From Alphaproteobacteria bacterium (GTDB lineage: Bacteria > Pseudomonadota > Alphaproteobacteria > Micavibrionales > UBA2020): 46,032 bases of DNA. Of the stretch, positions 35,786 to 43,869 are shown in pieces (the first letter of the stretch is position 1; each line of letters opens with the position of its first letter). The stretch spans positions 1 through 46,032 of the forward strand of contig JAIOQI010000087.1 in assembly GCA_021413445.1 (NCBI GenBank). The letters run 5' to 3'. Both the position numbers and the translations under genes were made by a program. The notes under the pieces are model-generated. The model saw only the letters and a list, made by a program, of their open reading frames with translations, had not been told where the DNA came from and ran no database searches.

Positions 35786-38700
35786 TTACGCCGCCTCTTC
35801 CAGCTGTAGTTCATGCTGCTTGAGATCGACCGAGACCAGCTGTGACACGCCCTGTTCGCTCATGGTGACGCCGTAGAGGCGGTCCATGCGCGCCATGGTC
35901 ATGCGATGGTGGGTGATGACGATGAAGCGGGTCTTGCATTCCTTGGACAGCTCTTCGAGCAGCATGCAATAACGGTCGACGTTGCTTTCGTCCAGCGGGG
36001 CGTCCACCTCGTCCAGCACGCAGATCGGCGCCGGATTGGTGAGGAACATCGCAAAGATCAGGGCGATCGAGGTCAGGGTCTGCTCGCCGCCGGAGAGGAG
36101 GGAGAGCACTTGCAGCTTTTTGCCCGGCGGCTGCGCGAAAATCTCCAGGCCGGCTTCGAGAGGATCGTCGGCTTCGATGAGTTTCAGGTGCGCAGCACCG
36201 CCGTTGAAGAGGCGGGTGAACAGGGTCTGGAAGTGGGTGTTGACGGCATCAAACGCGGTGAGGAGGCGCTCACGCGCTTCCTTGTTGAGCTTGGCGATGC
36301 CTTCGCGCAGTTTTTCAATCGCCTGCACGAGGTCGTTGCGATCGGTCTGCATGGTGGTCATCTGGTCGGTAATTTCCTGGGATTCGACCTCGGCGCGCAG
36401 GTTCACGGGGCCCATGTTGTCGCGCTCGCGGACAAGGCGCTCCAGCTTCGTCTGCAGTTCGTCGATGCCCGGCAATTCCGCGACAATGAGTTCCAGCTTC
36501 GCCACCAGCTCTTCCGGCGTGCAGGTGAATTTTTCATGGATCTGCGCTTCGATGCCGTTTTGCGTGTGTTGCGACGTGTTGACGCTGGCTTGCGCCATCG
36601 CCCGCGCTTCCTTCGCGTCGGAGAGGGCGCTTTCGGCGGCGCGCAGTTCGCGCTGTAGTTCGTTGGCGGTGTTTTCTGCGGAGATCAGCGTGTCGGCGGC
36701 GTCCTGGCGCTTGGCTTCGGCGTCAGAAATGTGGCTCATCAGCGACTGCTTTTCCTGCTCGATCTGCGCGGGGCGTTCGGCCAGGCGATCCAGCACGCTT
36801 TGGGCCTGCTGGATGCGGTCGTCGAGTTCGATCAGGCGGAGTTCGATGCGCTCCAGGCGGGTATTCCAGTTGCCGATGTCATCCTGGATCTGCGCCATGC
36901 GGCGGATGCGGGTTTCGCCGGCGCGGCGGATTTCGGCGTAGGTCGCCTGCTGTTCGGCGAGCGTCAGGCGCAACTGGCCGAGAGTCGCCTTGAACGCGGC
37001 GATGGTCGCGCGGTTCTCGGCGGTATCGGGCAGGGCGGCGAAAGACTGGCGTGCCTCCTCAAGCTGGGTGGCGATGACGTCCACTTCCTGCGCGGTATTG
37101 TCGATAGAGGTCGTGATGGTGGTCAGGCGCGCCGTCACTTCCGTCAGCTGGTTCGACAGCTTGGCGTGCTGGCGGCGGAGGCTGTTCAGTATTTCTTCGG
37201 TGGACTTGAATTTTTGGCGCGCGGCATTGACGGCATCGACGGCTTTGACGCGGATTTCTTTCGCTTGCTCCATCGCCAGGCGGGCGGTGTCGAGCTGCGT
37301 TTGCGTTGCGGCGATTTCGATCTCGAGGTCCGCCAGGCGGTTTTTCTGTTGCAGGCGGATTGCGGCGGCGTTTTCGGCATTCGGCGTAATCACCAGGCCG
37401 TCCCAACGCCACGCGCCGCCATCAACGGTGACGAGGCACTGGCCGGGCTGCAGTTCGGGCATGATCTGTTCGGCGACGGCGGCGCTCTCGACGACGCCGA
37501 TCTGGGACAGGATGCGGTTGAGCGCCTGCGGGCCTTTGACAAACTGTGACAGCGGCTTTGCCTGGACGGGCAGGGAGGTGATGGACGTAAAGTCGGGCAG
37601 TTCGCGCCAATAGATCGGCGCCGTGCCGTCGAGCGTCGCCTGCAGGTCATCGCCCAGGGCGACGGCGAGGGCCTTTTCAAGGCCGGACTCAACGGTCAAT
37701 TGATCCAGCACCGGCTGGTAGTCGGACTGCTGGCTGCGGAGAATGCGGCGCAGAACATCCGCCTCGGCGGTGAGCTGGCCGAAGGCTTTCTGGATGATCT
37801 GGAATTGTTCGGTTGTTTCCTGCAGCGATATTTCCGCTGCGGTGCGCCCGGCTTCAGCGCTGTCAAATTCGGCTACCGCCAGCTGATAGGATTCCTCGGC
37901 GGTCGCGATAGAGGCGGTCACATCGTCCAGTTCGGTCTTGGCCGGCGTGTTGGCGAGCAGCGTGGCGTGCTCGTTCTCAAGGTTTTCCTTGCGGCGCACC
38001 AGTTGTTCGTGGCGGCGCTCAAAGTCCTGGATCTGGCGTTGCGCGGAATGGCGCGCCGCTTCCTGCGCGGCGGTTTCCTCGGTCAGCTGCGACAGTGCGG
38101 TTTCCAGCTTTTCGATGCCCTGCTGCTGCTCTTCGACCAGTAGGCGCGCTTCTTCTTCATGTTCGGCTTGTTGTTCGGAGTCCTGCTCAAGGGCGGCATG
38201 TTCCGTTTTCAGGTTCTCGATGTTCTCGTTGGCTTCGGTCTTCTGGACATTCTCGTGGGAGATGTCGGCGGTGAACTGGCTCAGCAGTTGTTCGGACTTG
38301 GCGCGCTCTTCCGCGACCTGGCGCTCTTCGGATTCCAGGCTGCCGTAAGCGAGCTTCAGGCGTTGCAGGGCGGCGGCGGCTTCAGCTTCTTCCTGGCGCA
38401 GCTGCGGCAATTGCGCGGCGGCTTCGGTTTGCTGCGTGGTCAGGCGGGTGACATCCAGCGTTTTGTCGCGGACGATATTTTCGGCGGCCTCAAAAGCGGC
38501 CAGCGCCTGCTGCACGGCGGCCGTGCTTTCCATCCAGCGCAGATAGAGCAGCGAACCGTCGGCGTTCTGGATATGGCCGCTGAGGTTGCGGTAGCGGGAG
38601 GCCTGGCGGGCCTGCTTCTTGAGGGCTTCCAACTGCACGTTCATCGCGCCCAGCACGTCTTCGACGCGGAGCAGGTTGGTTTCCGCCGCGCGCAGTTTCA

Positions 38701-39247
38701 GTTCCGCTTCATGGCGGCGGGCGTGCAGGCCGGAAATGCCGGCCGCTTCTTCCAGCACCATGCGGCGCTGCGCCGGCTTGGCGTTAATCATGTCGGCGAC
38801 GCGGCCCTGGCTGACCAGGGCGGGGGAATGCGCGCCGATCGATGAATCGGCGAACAGCAGCTGCACGTCGCGCATGCGGACGTTCTTGCCGTTCACTTTG
38901 TAAACGGAGCCGACATCGCGCTCGATCTTGCGGGAGATTTCCAGCTCGTCGGAGGAATTCAGTTCGGCCGGCGCGGTGCGGTCCGCGTTGTCGAGCATCA
39001 GCACGACTTCCGCGGTGTTGCGGGCGGGGCGCTGCTCGGTGCCGTTGAAAATCACGTCATCCATGTCGGAACTGCGCATGCGTTTCGGGGAGTTCTCGCC
39101 CATCGCCCAGCGCAGGGCTTCGACGAGGTTGGATTTGCCGCAGCCGTTCGGCCCGACGATGCCGGTCAGTCCCTGGCCGATGTCCAGCTCGGTGTGCTCG
39201 ACGAAAGATTTAAAACCGGTAAGCTTGAGTTTTGTGAACTGCACCAT
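35786..39247 (-). CDS. smc: Chromosome segregation protein SMC
   Basis: The 1153-aa SMC ATPase holds and compacts chromosomal DNA. The N-terminal head has Walker A GPNGCGKS (residues 32-39), with LVEALRWAMGE after it. Two long coiled coils (about 165-495 and 665-985) flank a hinge (about 500-640, with DYQPVLDQLTVESGLEKALA). The C-terminal head carries the signature LLSGGEQTLTSIAL and Walker B CVLDEVDAPLDESN. Partners ScpA and ScpB are not in the window. smc follows the DsbA-like gene by 4 nt, a pairing frequent in Alphaproteobacteria. Its last codons have a degraded copy at 35107. Confidence 0.97.
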   Translation of the reverse strand: MVQFTKLKLTGFKSFVEHTELDIGQGLTGIVGPNGCGKSNLVEALRWAMGENSPKRMRSSDMDDVIFNGTEQRPARNTAEVVLMLDNADRTAPAELNSSDELEISRKIERDVGSVYKVNGKNVRMRDVQLLFADSSIGAHSPALVSQGRVADMINAKPAQRRMVLEEAAGISGLHARRHEAELKLRAAETNLLRVEDVLGAMNVQLEALKKQARQASRYRNLSGHIQNADGSLLYLRWMESTAAVQQALAAFEAAENIVRDKTLDVTRLTTQQTEAAAQLPQLRQEEAEAAAALQRLKLAYGSLESEERQVAEERAKSEQLLSQFTADISHENVQKTEANENIENLKTEHAALEQDSEQQAEHEEEARLLVEEQQQGIEKLETALSQLTEETAAQEAARHSAQRQIQDFERRHEQLVRRKENLENEHATLLANTPAKTELDDVTASIATAEESYQLAVAEFDSAEAGRTAAEISLQETTEQFQIIQKAFGQLTAEADVLRRILRSQQSDYQPVLDQLTVESGLEKALAVALGDDLQATLDGTAPIYWRELPDFTSITSLPVQAKPLSQFVKGPQALNRILSQIGVVESAAVAEQIMPELQPGQCLVTVDGGAWRWDGLVITPNAENAAAIRLQQKNRLADLEIEIAATQTQLDTARLAMEQAKEIRVKAVDAVNAARQKFKSTEEILNSLRRQHAKLSNQLTEVTARLTTITTSIDNTAQEVDVIATQLEEARQSFAALPDTAENRATIAAFKATLGQLRLTLAEQQATYAEIRRAGETRIRRMAQIQDDIGNWNTRLERIELRLIELDDRIQQAQSVLDRLAERPAQIEQEKQSLMSHISDAEAKRQDAADTLISAENTANELQRELRAAESALSDAKEARAMAQASVNTSQHTQNGIEAQIHEKFTCTPEELVAKLELIVAELPGIDELQTKLERLVRERDNMGPVNLRAEVESQEITDQMTTMQTDRNDLVQAIEKLREGIAKLNKEARERLLTAFDAVNTHFQTLFTRLFNGGAAHLKLIEADDPLEAGLEIFAQPPGKKLQVLSLLSGGEQTLTSIALIFAMFLTNPAPICVLDEVDAPLDESNVDRYCMLLEELSKECKTRFIVITHHRMTMARMDRLYGVTMSEQGVSQLVSVDLKQHELQLEEAA

Positions 39248-39251
39248 GGAT

Positions 39252-40061
39252 CTATTTCCCCCGCGTCAGCTTGTTGACGATTTCCTCGAACTTGGCGGCA
39301 TCCTGCGCGCCGCCCAGCACTTCGGCGCCGTTATTGAAGACGAAGGTCGGCGTTGATTTGATGTCGTATCTGGATTGCCCGTCATTCATGATGTTCAGGA
39401 TGGCGGTTTCCAGTGTCTTGTTCTGCGTGCAGGCATTGAAGAGGTCGGCATCCATTCCGGCAAGGGCGCCCAGCTGCGCCAGGCCCTCCAGCGGATCCTT
39501 GTTGCTGATCCAGCGTTCCTGGTTGTTGAAGATCACTTCAACGAGACTGAAATATTTGTCAGCCGGAACGCAGCGGGCCATCATCGCCGCCTTGAGGGCG
39601 AAGTTATCCAGCGGGAAGTCGCGGAAAATCAGTTTGGCCCTGCCAGTGTCGATCAGGAGTTTTTTCACTTGCGGCAGGATTTCAGTCGCGAAATGCGCGC
39701 AGTGCGGGCAGGTCATGGAGGCGTATTCGGTAATCGTGACCGGCGCGCTGGCGTTGCCGATGACGCGGTCCTGCATGGCTGCGGCAAGGTCTATCGTCAG
39801 GGCTTGCGGCGCGGCCAGGAGATTTTGGTTTTTGTCTTCTGCCGGAGGAGGAGCAGCAGCGGGGGCAACCTCTGCCATCTTCGGCGCTTCGGCAGCGGGA
39901 GGGGCCGGCGGGACATTTGCCTGTTGTTCTGCAGCAGGTGGGGTTATTGAAGACTGTTCGACGGGCTTGGTGGCGCCTTTTGACAGAAAAAATACCAGTG
40001 CGCCTATGACAACAATAAGTATCAGGGCAATGGTCAAGTTTTTGCTGCTCTTGTTCAACAT
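39252..40061 (-). CDS. DsbA-family thiol:disulfide protein, membrane-anchored
   Basis: The 269-aa protein has an N-terminal membrane anchor (IALILIVVIGALVFFL, residues 11-26), a Pro/Ala/Glu-rich linker (about 30-80), and a thioredoxin-fold DsbA domain. The active site C118-P-H-C121 lies in ASMTCPHCAHF, and the cis-proline loop in KSTPTFVFNNGAEVL. The CPHC sequence is that of oxidising DsbA enzymes. The long linker would place the domain well out in the periplasm. It precedes smc by 4 nt, so the two are co-transcribed despite unrelated roles. The exact partner (DsbB or other) is not visible here. Confidence 0.93.
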   Translation of the reverse strand: MLNKSSKNLTIALILIVVIGALVFFLSKGATKPVEQSSITPPAAEQQANVPPAPPAAEAPKMAEVAPAAAPPPAEDKNQNLLAAPQALTIDLAAAMQDRVIGNASAPVTITEYASMTCPHCAHFATEILPQVKKLLIDTGRAKLIFRDFPLDNFALKAAMMARCVPADKYFSLVEVIFNNQERWISNKDPLEGLAQLGALAGMDADLFNACTQNKTLETAILNIMNDGQSRYDIKSTPTFVFNNGAEVLGGAQDAAKFEEIVNKLTRGK

Positions 40062-40200
40062 ACTTTTACTCTCAATATTTGTTCAGAATCTTGTGCGATT
40101 ATAATCTTTTCAAAAGCAAAAAATCAACATATCTTAATGACTTATGGACAAAAAAATCCCTTATGGGCGATGTTTTAGATGAGAAAAGGCCCTTAACGGA

Positions 40201-40229
40201 TTGTATAAAAAACGAAATAGGTTTATAAC
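40201..40229 (+). promoter_or_regulatory. Possible dapF promoter giving a leaderless mRNA
   Basis: TTGTAT (40201-40206) and TATAAC (40224-40229) are 17 nt apart. The -10 is good and the -35 is weak. Six nt after the -10 lies the A of the dapF ATG (40236), so transcription may start on the start codon itself. No usable ribosome binding site is present; the nearest AGG is 14 nt away. Confidence 0.4.
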
Positions 40230-40235
40230 CCGCCT

Positions 40236-41057
40236 ATGGCAAAAACCTTTATAAAAATGCACGGTCTTGGCAACGATTTTGCCATTTTTGACGGGAGGTC
40301 GCAAATATTGGATATGACCCCCGGGAAGATTCGCGCCCTGGCGGACCGGCGGACCGGCATTGGTTTTGACCAGATGGTTGTGATTGAGCCGGCAAAATCA
40401 ACCGATACCGATGTTTTCCTGAGGATTTACAACGCGGATGGCAGCGAGGTTGGCGCTTGCGGCAATGCCTCCCGCTGTGTGACAAAATTGCTGATTTCCG
40501 AGTTGAAGAAGCCCGAAGTGACTATGGAAACTAAAGCCGCCAAATTGCGGGCGCATATGACGGGCGACAAGGTCACTGTCGATATGGGTCCTGTTAATCT
40601 TAAATGGCAAGAAATTCCATTAAGTCACGAAGAGCCTGTCAATTTCCTGCCTATTAACGTCGGAGAATTAAAACAGCCCAGCGCCGTCAACGTCGGCAAT
40701 CCGCATGCCGTTTTCTTTGTCAAAGAGGTGAGTAAAGTCCCCCTTGAAACGCTTGGGCCGCAAATCGAGCACCATCCTCTTTTTCCGGAACGCACCAACG
40801 TCGAGGTGGCGGAAATACTCCCATCTTCCAAAATCCGCATGCGGGTGTGGGAGCGGGGGGTCGGCATTACCCAGGCCTGCGGCACCGGCGCCTGCGCCGT
40901 GGCGGTGGCCGGGGTGCGGCGCGGACTGACGGAACGCCGCGTCACCGTCGTCCTCGACGGCGGGGAGCTGGACATTGAGTGGCGCGAGAGCGATAACCAT
41001 GTCCTCCTGACCGGCGATGCGGTGGAGGTTTATCGGGGAGAGGTTGATCTCAAGTGA
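40236..41057 (+). CDS. dapF: Diaminopimelate epimerase
   Basis: DapF interconverts LL- and meso-diaminopimelate, needed for peptidoglycan and lysine. The 273-aa protein shows both catalytic cysteines in their motifs: C75 in EVGACGNASRC and C215 in TQACGTGACAVAVAG. The N-terminal MHGLGNDFAIFD and RRTGIGFDQ are family hallmarks. The mRNA may lack a leader, since the probable -10 sits six nt before the ATG. The stop overlaps a GTG start of the NUDIX gene. dapF heads a plus-strand run with mtaB and ftsY, a well-known alphaproteobacterial order. Confidence 0.97.
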   Translation: MAKTFIKMHGLGNDFAIFDGRSQILDMTPGKIRALADRRTGIGFDQMVVIEPAKSTDTDVFLRIYNADGSEVGACGNASRCVTKLLISELKKPEVTMETKAAKLRAHMTGDKVTVDMGPVNLKWQEIPLSHEEPVNFLPINVGELKQPSAVNVGNPHAVFFVKEVSKVPLETLGPQIEHHPLFPERTNVEVAEILPSSKIRMRVWERGVGITQACGTGACAVAVAGVRRGLTERRVTVVLDGGELDIEWRESDNHVLLTGDAVEVYRGEVDLK

Positions 41058-41071
41058 AGGATAAAGGCCAA

Positions 41072-41539
41072 ATGGCACAGGAACGGTTTAAGCTTATTCC
41101 CGTTGTTTATCTCATCCTCAAGAAGGGGAATAGCATTCTTCTGTCTTTGAGAAAAAATACAGGCTATGCGGATGGACAATATGGGCTGGTGTCGGGTCAT
41201 CTTGACGGCGGAGAACCCGCAACGGAAGGCTTGCGCCGGGAAGTCAGGGAAGAAATCGGGATTGATATTCCTGCTGACGCCCTGACAATGAAACTTGTTA
41301 TGCACGGGTTGGATCCTGACCGGGAATCTATAGATCTTTTCTTTTTGGCTGAAAAATGGGATGGGGAAATCGTGAACGCTGAACCTGAAAAGTGCGGCGG
41401 CCTGAAATTTTTTCCGCTTGATGAGTTGCCTGACAATACTATTCCGTACATCCGTGACGCCCTTGACGCGGCTTTTAGCGGGAGGATTTACCTTGAACAT
41501 GGATGGGAAACTTATATGCAGAGGTTTATAAATAAATAA
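41072..41539 (+). CDS. NUDIX hydrolase
   Basis: The protein (155 aa from ATG 41072, or 161 from the GTG at 41054) holds a complete Nudix box, GHLDGGE-x7-REVREEIGI, matching G-x5-E-x7-REU-x-EE-x-GU. NUDIX enzymes hydrolyse nucleoside diphosphates linked to another moiety, and the substrate cannot be predicted here. The segments NSILLSLRKNTGYADGQYGL and WDGEIVNAEPEKCGGLKFF are usual for the fold. GTG 41054 overlaps the dapF stop and may be the true, coupled start. ATG 41072 has AAGGA ten nt upstream. The gene sits between dapF and mtaB, which are often direct neighbours elsewhere, so it looks inserted. Confidence 0.9.
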   Translation: MAQERFKLIPVVYLILKKGNSILLSLRKNTGYADGQYGLVSGHLDGGEPATEGLRREVREEIGIDIPADALTMKLVMHGLDPDRESIDLFFLAEKWDGEIVNAEPEKCGGLKFFPLDELPDNTIPYIRDALDAAFSGRIYLEHGWETYMQRFINK

Positions 41540-41541
41540 TA

Positions 41542-41568
41542 GTCATGCCCGCGCAAGGCGGACATGAC
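41542..41568. repeat. Short GTCATG palindrome between NUDIX gene and mtaB
   Basis: GTCATGCCCGC (41542-41552) and GCGGACATGAC (41558-41568) form an 11-bp stem with one mismatch around GCAAG. It starts 2 nt after the NUDIX stop. The GTCATGCCCG start is shared with the repeat at 23662, so it may belong to the same broad class. Confidence 0.7.
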
Positions 41569-41593
41569 GATAACGGGGTAAAAGTAACTAAGT

Positions 41594-42904
41594 ATGAATA
41601 AAAACGAAGAAATAATTGATTTGCCTGACGCCGCAATCCAACTCGCGCAACAAAGCGGCGAGGGACCGCGTCTTATCACCTTCGGCTGCCGGCTTAATAT
41701 CTATGAATCGGAAGTGATGAAAGACCATGCCAAAAAGGCCGGGCTCGACGATGCCATTATCATCAACACCTGTGCGGTCACCAACGAGGCGGTGCTGAAG
41801 GCGCGGCAGGCCATTCGCCGCGCGCGGCGTGAAAATCCGCAGGCGCAGATCATCGTCACCGGCTGCGCGGCGCAGATCAACCCGGAGAGTTTCGGCGCCA
41901 TGCCGGAGGTCAGCCGGGTGATCGGCAATGACCTGAAACTGAAGGCGGAAGCCTGGAGCCTGCCCGCGGCTGAGCGTATTCAGGTGAACGACATCATGGC
42001 GGTCAGGGAAACCGCCAGCCATATGATTAGCGGCTTCGACAGCCATGCGCGGGCGTTTGTGCAGGTGCAGAACGGCTGCGACCATCGTTGCACGTTCTGC
42101 ATCATCCCCTTCGCACGCGGTAATTCGCGCTCGGTGGCGATGGGCGAGATTGTCGGGCAGGTGAAGAAACTGGTCGAGAGCGGCTATCAGGAAATCGTCC
42201 TGACCGGCGTGGATATTACCTCCTACGGCCCGGACCTGCCGGGGCAGCCGACGTTGGGGCAGATGATGCGCCGCCTGCTGGCCCTGGTGCCGGACATCAA
42301 GCGCCTGCGGCTGTCGTCGCTGGATCCGGTGGAGATTGATGAAGACCTGTGGCGGCTGATCGCCGAGGAGCCGCGCCTGATGCCGCATCTTCATTTGAGC
42401 ATGCAGGCGGGGGATGACATGGTGCTGAAGCGCATGAAGCGCCGACATTTGTGCAAGGATTTGTTCGAGGTTTGCGAAAAAGCCCGGAGCCTGCGCCCGG
42501 ACATGGTCTTCGGCGCGGACATTATCGCCGGTTTCCCGACCGAAACCGACGCGATGTTTGACAATACCTTTAACGCCGTCAAGGAATGTGATTTGACTTT
42601 CCTGCATGTATTCCCCTATTCGCCGCGCCAGGGCACGCCCGCCGCGCGCATGCCGCAGGTGAACGGCAAGCTGCGGAAAGAGCGCGCCAAGCAGCTGCGC
42701 GAACTGGGCGGTGTGCTGCTGAATAAACATCTGGAAGGGCTGGTCGGCAAAACCCTGCCGGTGCTGTCCGAGAGGAATAACAAAGGCCGCACCGAGTATT
42801 TCAGCGAAGTGGCGCTTGACAGCGATATTCCGCCCGGAAAAATTATCCGGATGAAAATGGAATCTGTCGAGGGAGATCTTTTGAAAGGGCGGGTCGTCGC
42901 ATGA
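41594..42904 (+). CDS. mtaB: tRNA t6A37 methylthiotransferase
   Basis: MtaB converts t6A37 to ms2t6A37 in tRNAs by radical SAM chemistry. The 436-aa protein has the N-terminal methylthiotransferase domain with cluster ligands C32, C60 and C91, the radical-SAM cluster C162, C166 and C169 in NGCDHRCTFCIIPFARG, and a short TRAM-like C-terminal part. The DITSYG, RRHLCKD and DIIAGFPTETD segments match the MtaB group rather than MiaB or RimO. Its stop overlaps the ftsY start by 4 nt (ATGA). TsaC, which begins t6A synthesis, is encoded at 18600. Confidence 0.95.
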   Translation: MNKNEEIIDLPDAAIQLAQQSGEGPRLITFGCRLNIYESEVMKDHAKKAGLDDAIIINTCAVTNEAVLKARQAIRRARRENPQAQIIVTGCAAQINPESFGAMPEVSRVIGNDLKLKAEAWSLPAAERIQVNDIMAVRETASHMISGFDSHARAFVQVQNGCDHRCTFCIIPFARGNSRSVAMGEIVGQVKKLVESGYQEIVLTGVDITSYGPDLPGQPTLGQMMRRLLALVPDIKRLRLSSLDPVEIDEDLWRLIAEEPRLMPHLHLSMQAGDDMVLKRMKRRHLCKDLFEVCEKARSLRPDMVFGADIIAGFPTETDAMFDNTFNAVKECDLTFLHVFPYSPRQGTPAARMPQVNGKLRKERAKQLRELGGVLLNKHLEGLVGKTLPVLSERNNKGRTEYFSEVALDSDIPPGKIIRMKMESVEGDLLKGRVVA

Positions 42905-43869
42905 TCGGCTTTTGGAAGAAAAAAGAACAGCCTGAAAAGGGTCTTTTCAAGAAACTGAGCGAGGGGCTGGTCCAGTCGTCCAACAAGCTGTCGTCGGGCA
43001 TCACCGATATTTTCACCAAGAAAAAACTGGATGCCGGGACAGTGGCGCAGCTGGAAGAATTGCTGATCGCCTCCGATCTGGGGCCATCGACCGCCGCGAA
43101 ACTGGCGGCAGAGATTTCCAGGAACCGTTTCGGCAAAGAAGTCTCTACGGAGGAAATCAAGGAAGCCCTGGCCGCCGAGATCGAAAAAATTCTCCTGCCC
43201 GCAGAAAAGCAACTCTCTACCGCAAGCGCGAAGCCCTATGTCATCCTGATGGCCGGCGTGAACGGCACCGGCAAGACCACCACCATCGGGAAATTGGCGC
43301 ACCAGTTCAGGCAGGACGGAAAAAAAGTGATGCTGGCGGCGGGCGATACTTTCCGCGCCGCCGCCGTGGAACAGCTGAAAGCCTGGGGCGCGCGCGTGGA
43401 TTGCCCCGTCATCGCCAAGGAAGAGGGCGCGGATGCGGCGGCGCTGGCGTTTGAGGCCCTCGATCGGGCGATCGCCGACAACATTGATGTCCTGATGATC
43501 GACACCGCCGGACGCTTGCAGAATAAAACCCACCTGATGGCGGAGCTGGAAAAAATGATCCGCGTCATCAAGAAAAAGGCCCCTGACGCGCCGCATGCGA
43601 CGTTGTTGGTTCTGGATGCCACGGTTGGTCAGAATGCCCATTCGCAGGTCGAGTTATTCAAACAGATTGTTAACATAACCGGATTGATTGTCACGAAACT
43701 GGACGGAACGGCAAAAGGCGGCGTCCTCGTTTCCCTCGTGGAAAGGTTTCTTTTACCAGTTCATGCTATAGGTATAGGTGAGGGGATAGATGACTTGCGC
43801 CCCTTCGTGGCGCGGGATTTTTCCCGGAGTTTAATAGGGATACAGGATATAGATGCTGCTGGGACGTAA
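42901..43869 (+). CDS. ftsY: Signal recognition particle receptor FtsY
   Basis: FtsY is the SRP receptor GTPase that delivers ribosomes making membrane proteins to the translocon. The 322-aa protein has only a short charged N-terminal region (about 20 residues, FWKKKEQPEKG) instead of the long acidic A-domain of E. coli. An N-domain (about 20-105) and the G-domain follow, with GVNGTGKT (119-126), DTFRAAAVEQL, DTAGRLQNK and TKLDGTAKGG. It is coupled to mtaB by a 4-nt overlap and its end overlaps the amn start by 17 nt. Confidence 0.96.
   Translation: MIGFWKKKEQPEKGLFKKLSEGLVQSSNKLSSGITDIFTKKKLDAGTVAQLEELLIASDLGPSTAAKLAAEISRNRFGKEVSTEEIKEALAAEIEKILLPAEKQLSTASAKPYVILMAGVNGTGKTTTIGKLAHQFRQDGKKVMLAAGDTFRAAAVEQLKAWGARVDCPVIAKEEGADAAALAFEALDRAIADNIDVLMIDTAGRLQNKTHLMAELEKMIRVIKKKAPDAPHATLLVLDATVGQNAHSQVELFKQIVNITGLIVTKLDGTAKGGVLVSLVERFLLPVHAIGIGEGIDDLRPFVARDFSRSLIGIQDIDAAGT

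Noticed and set aside
41588..42730. A 380-codon minus-strand frame opposite mtaB
   Set aside because: It is a shadow of mtaB with no family features.
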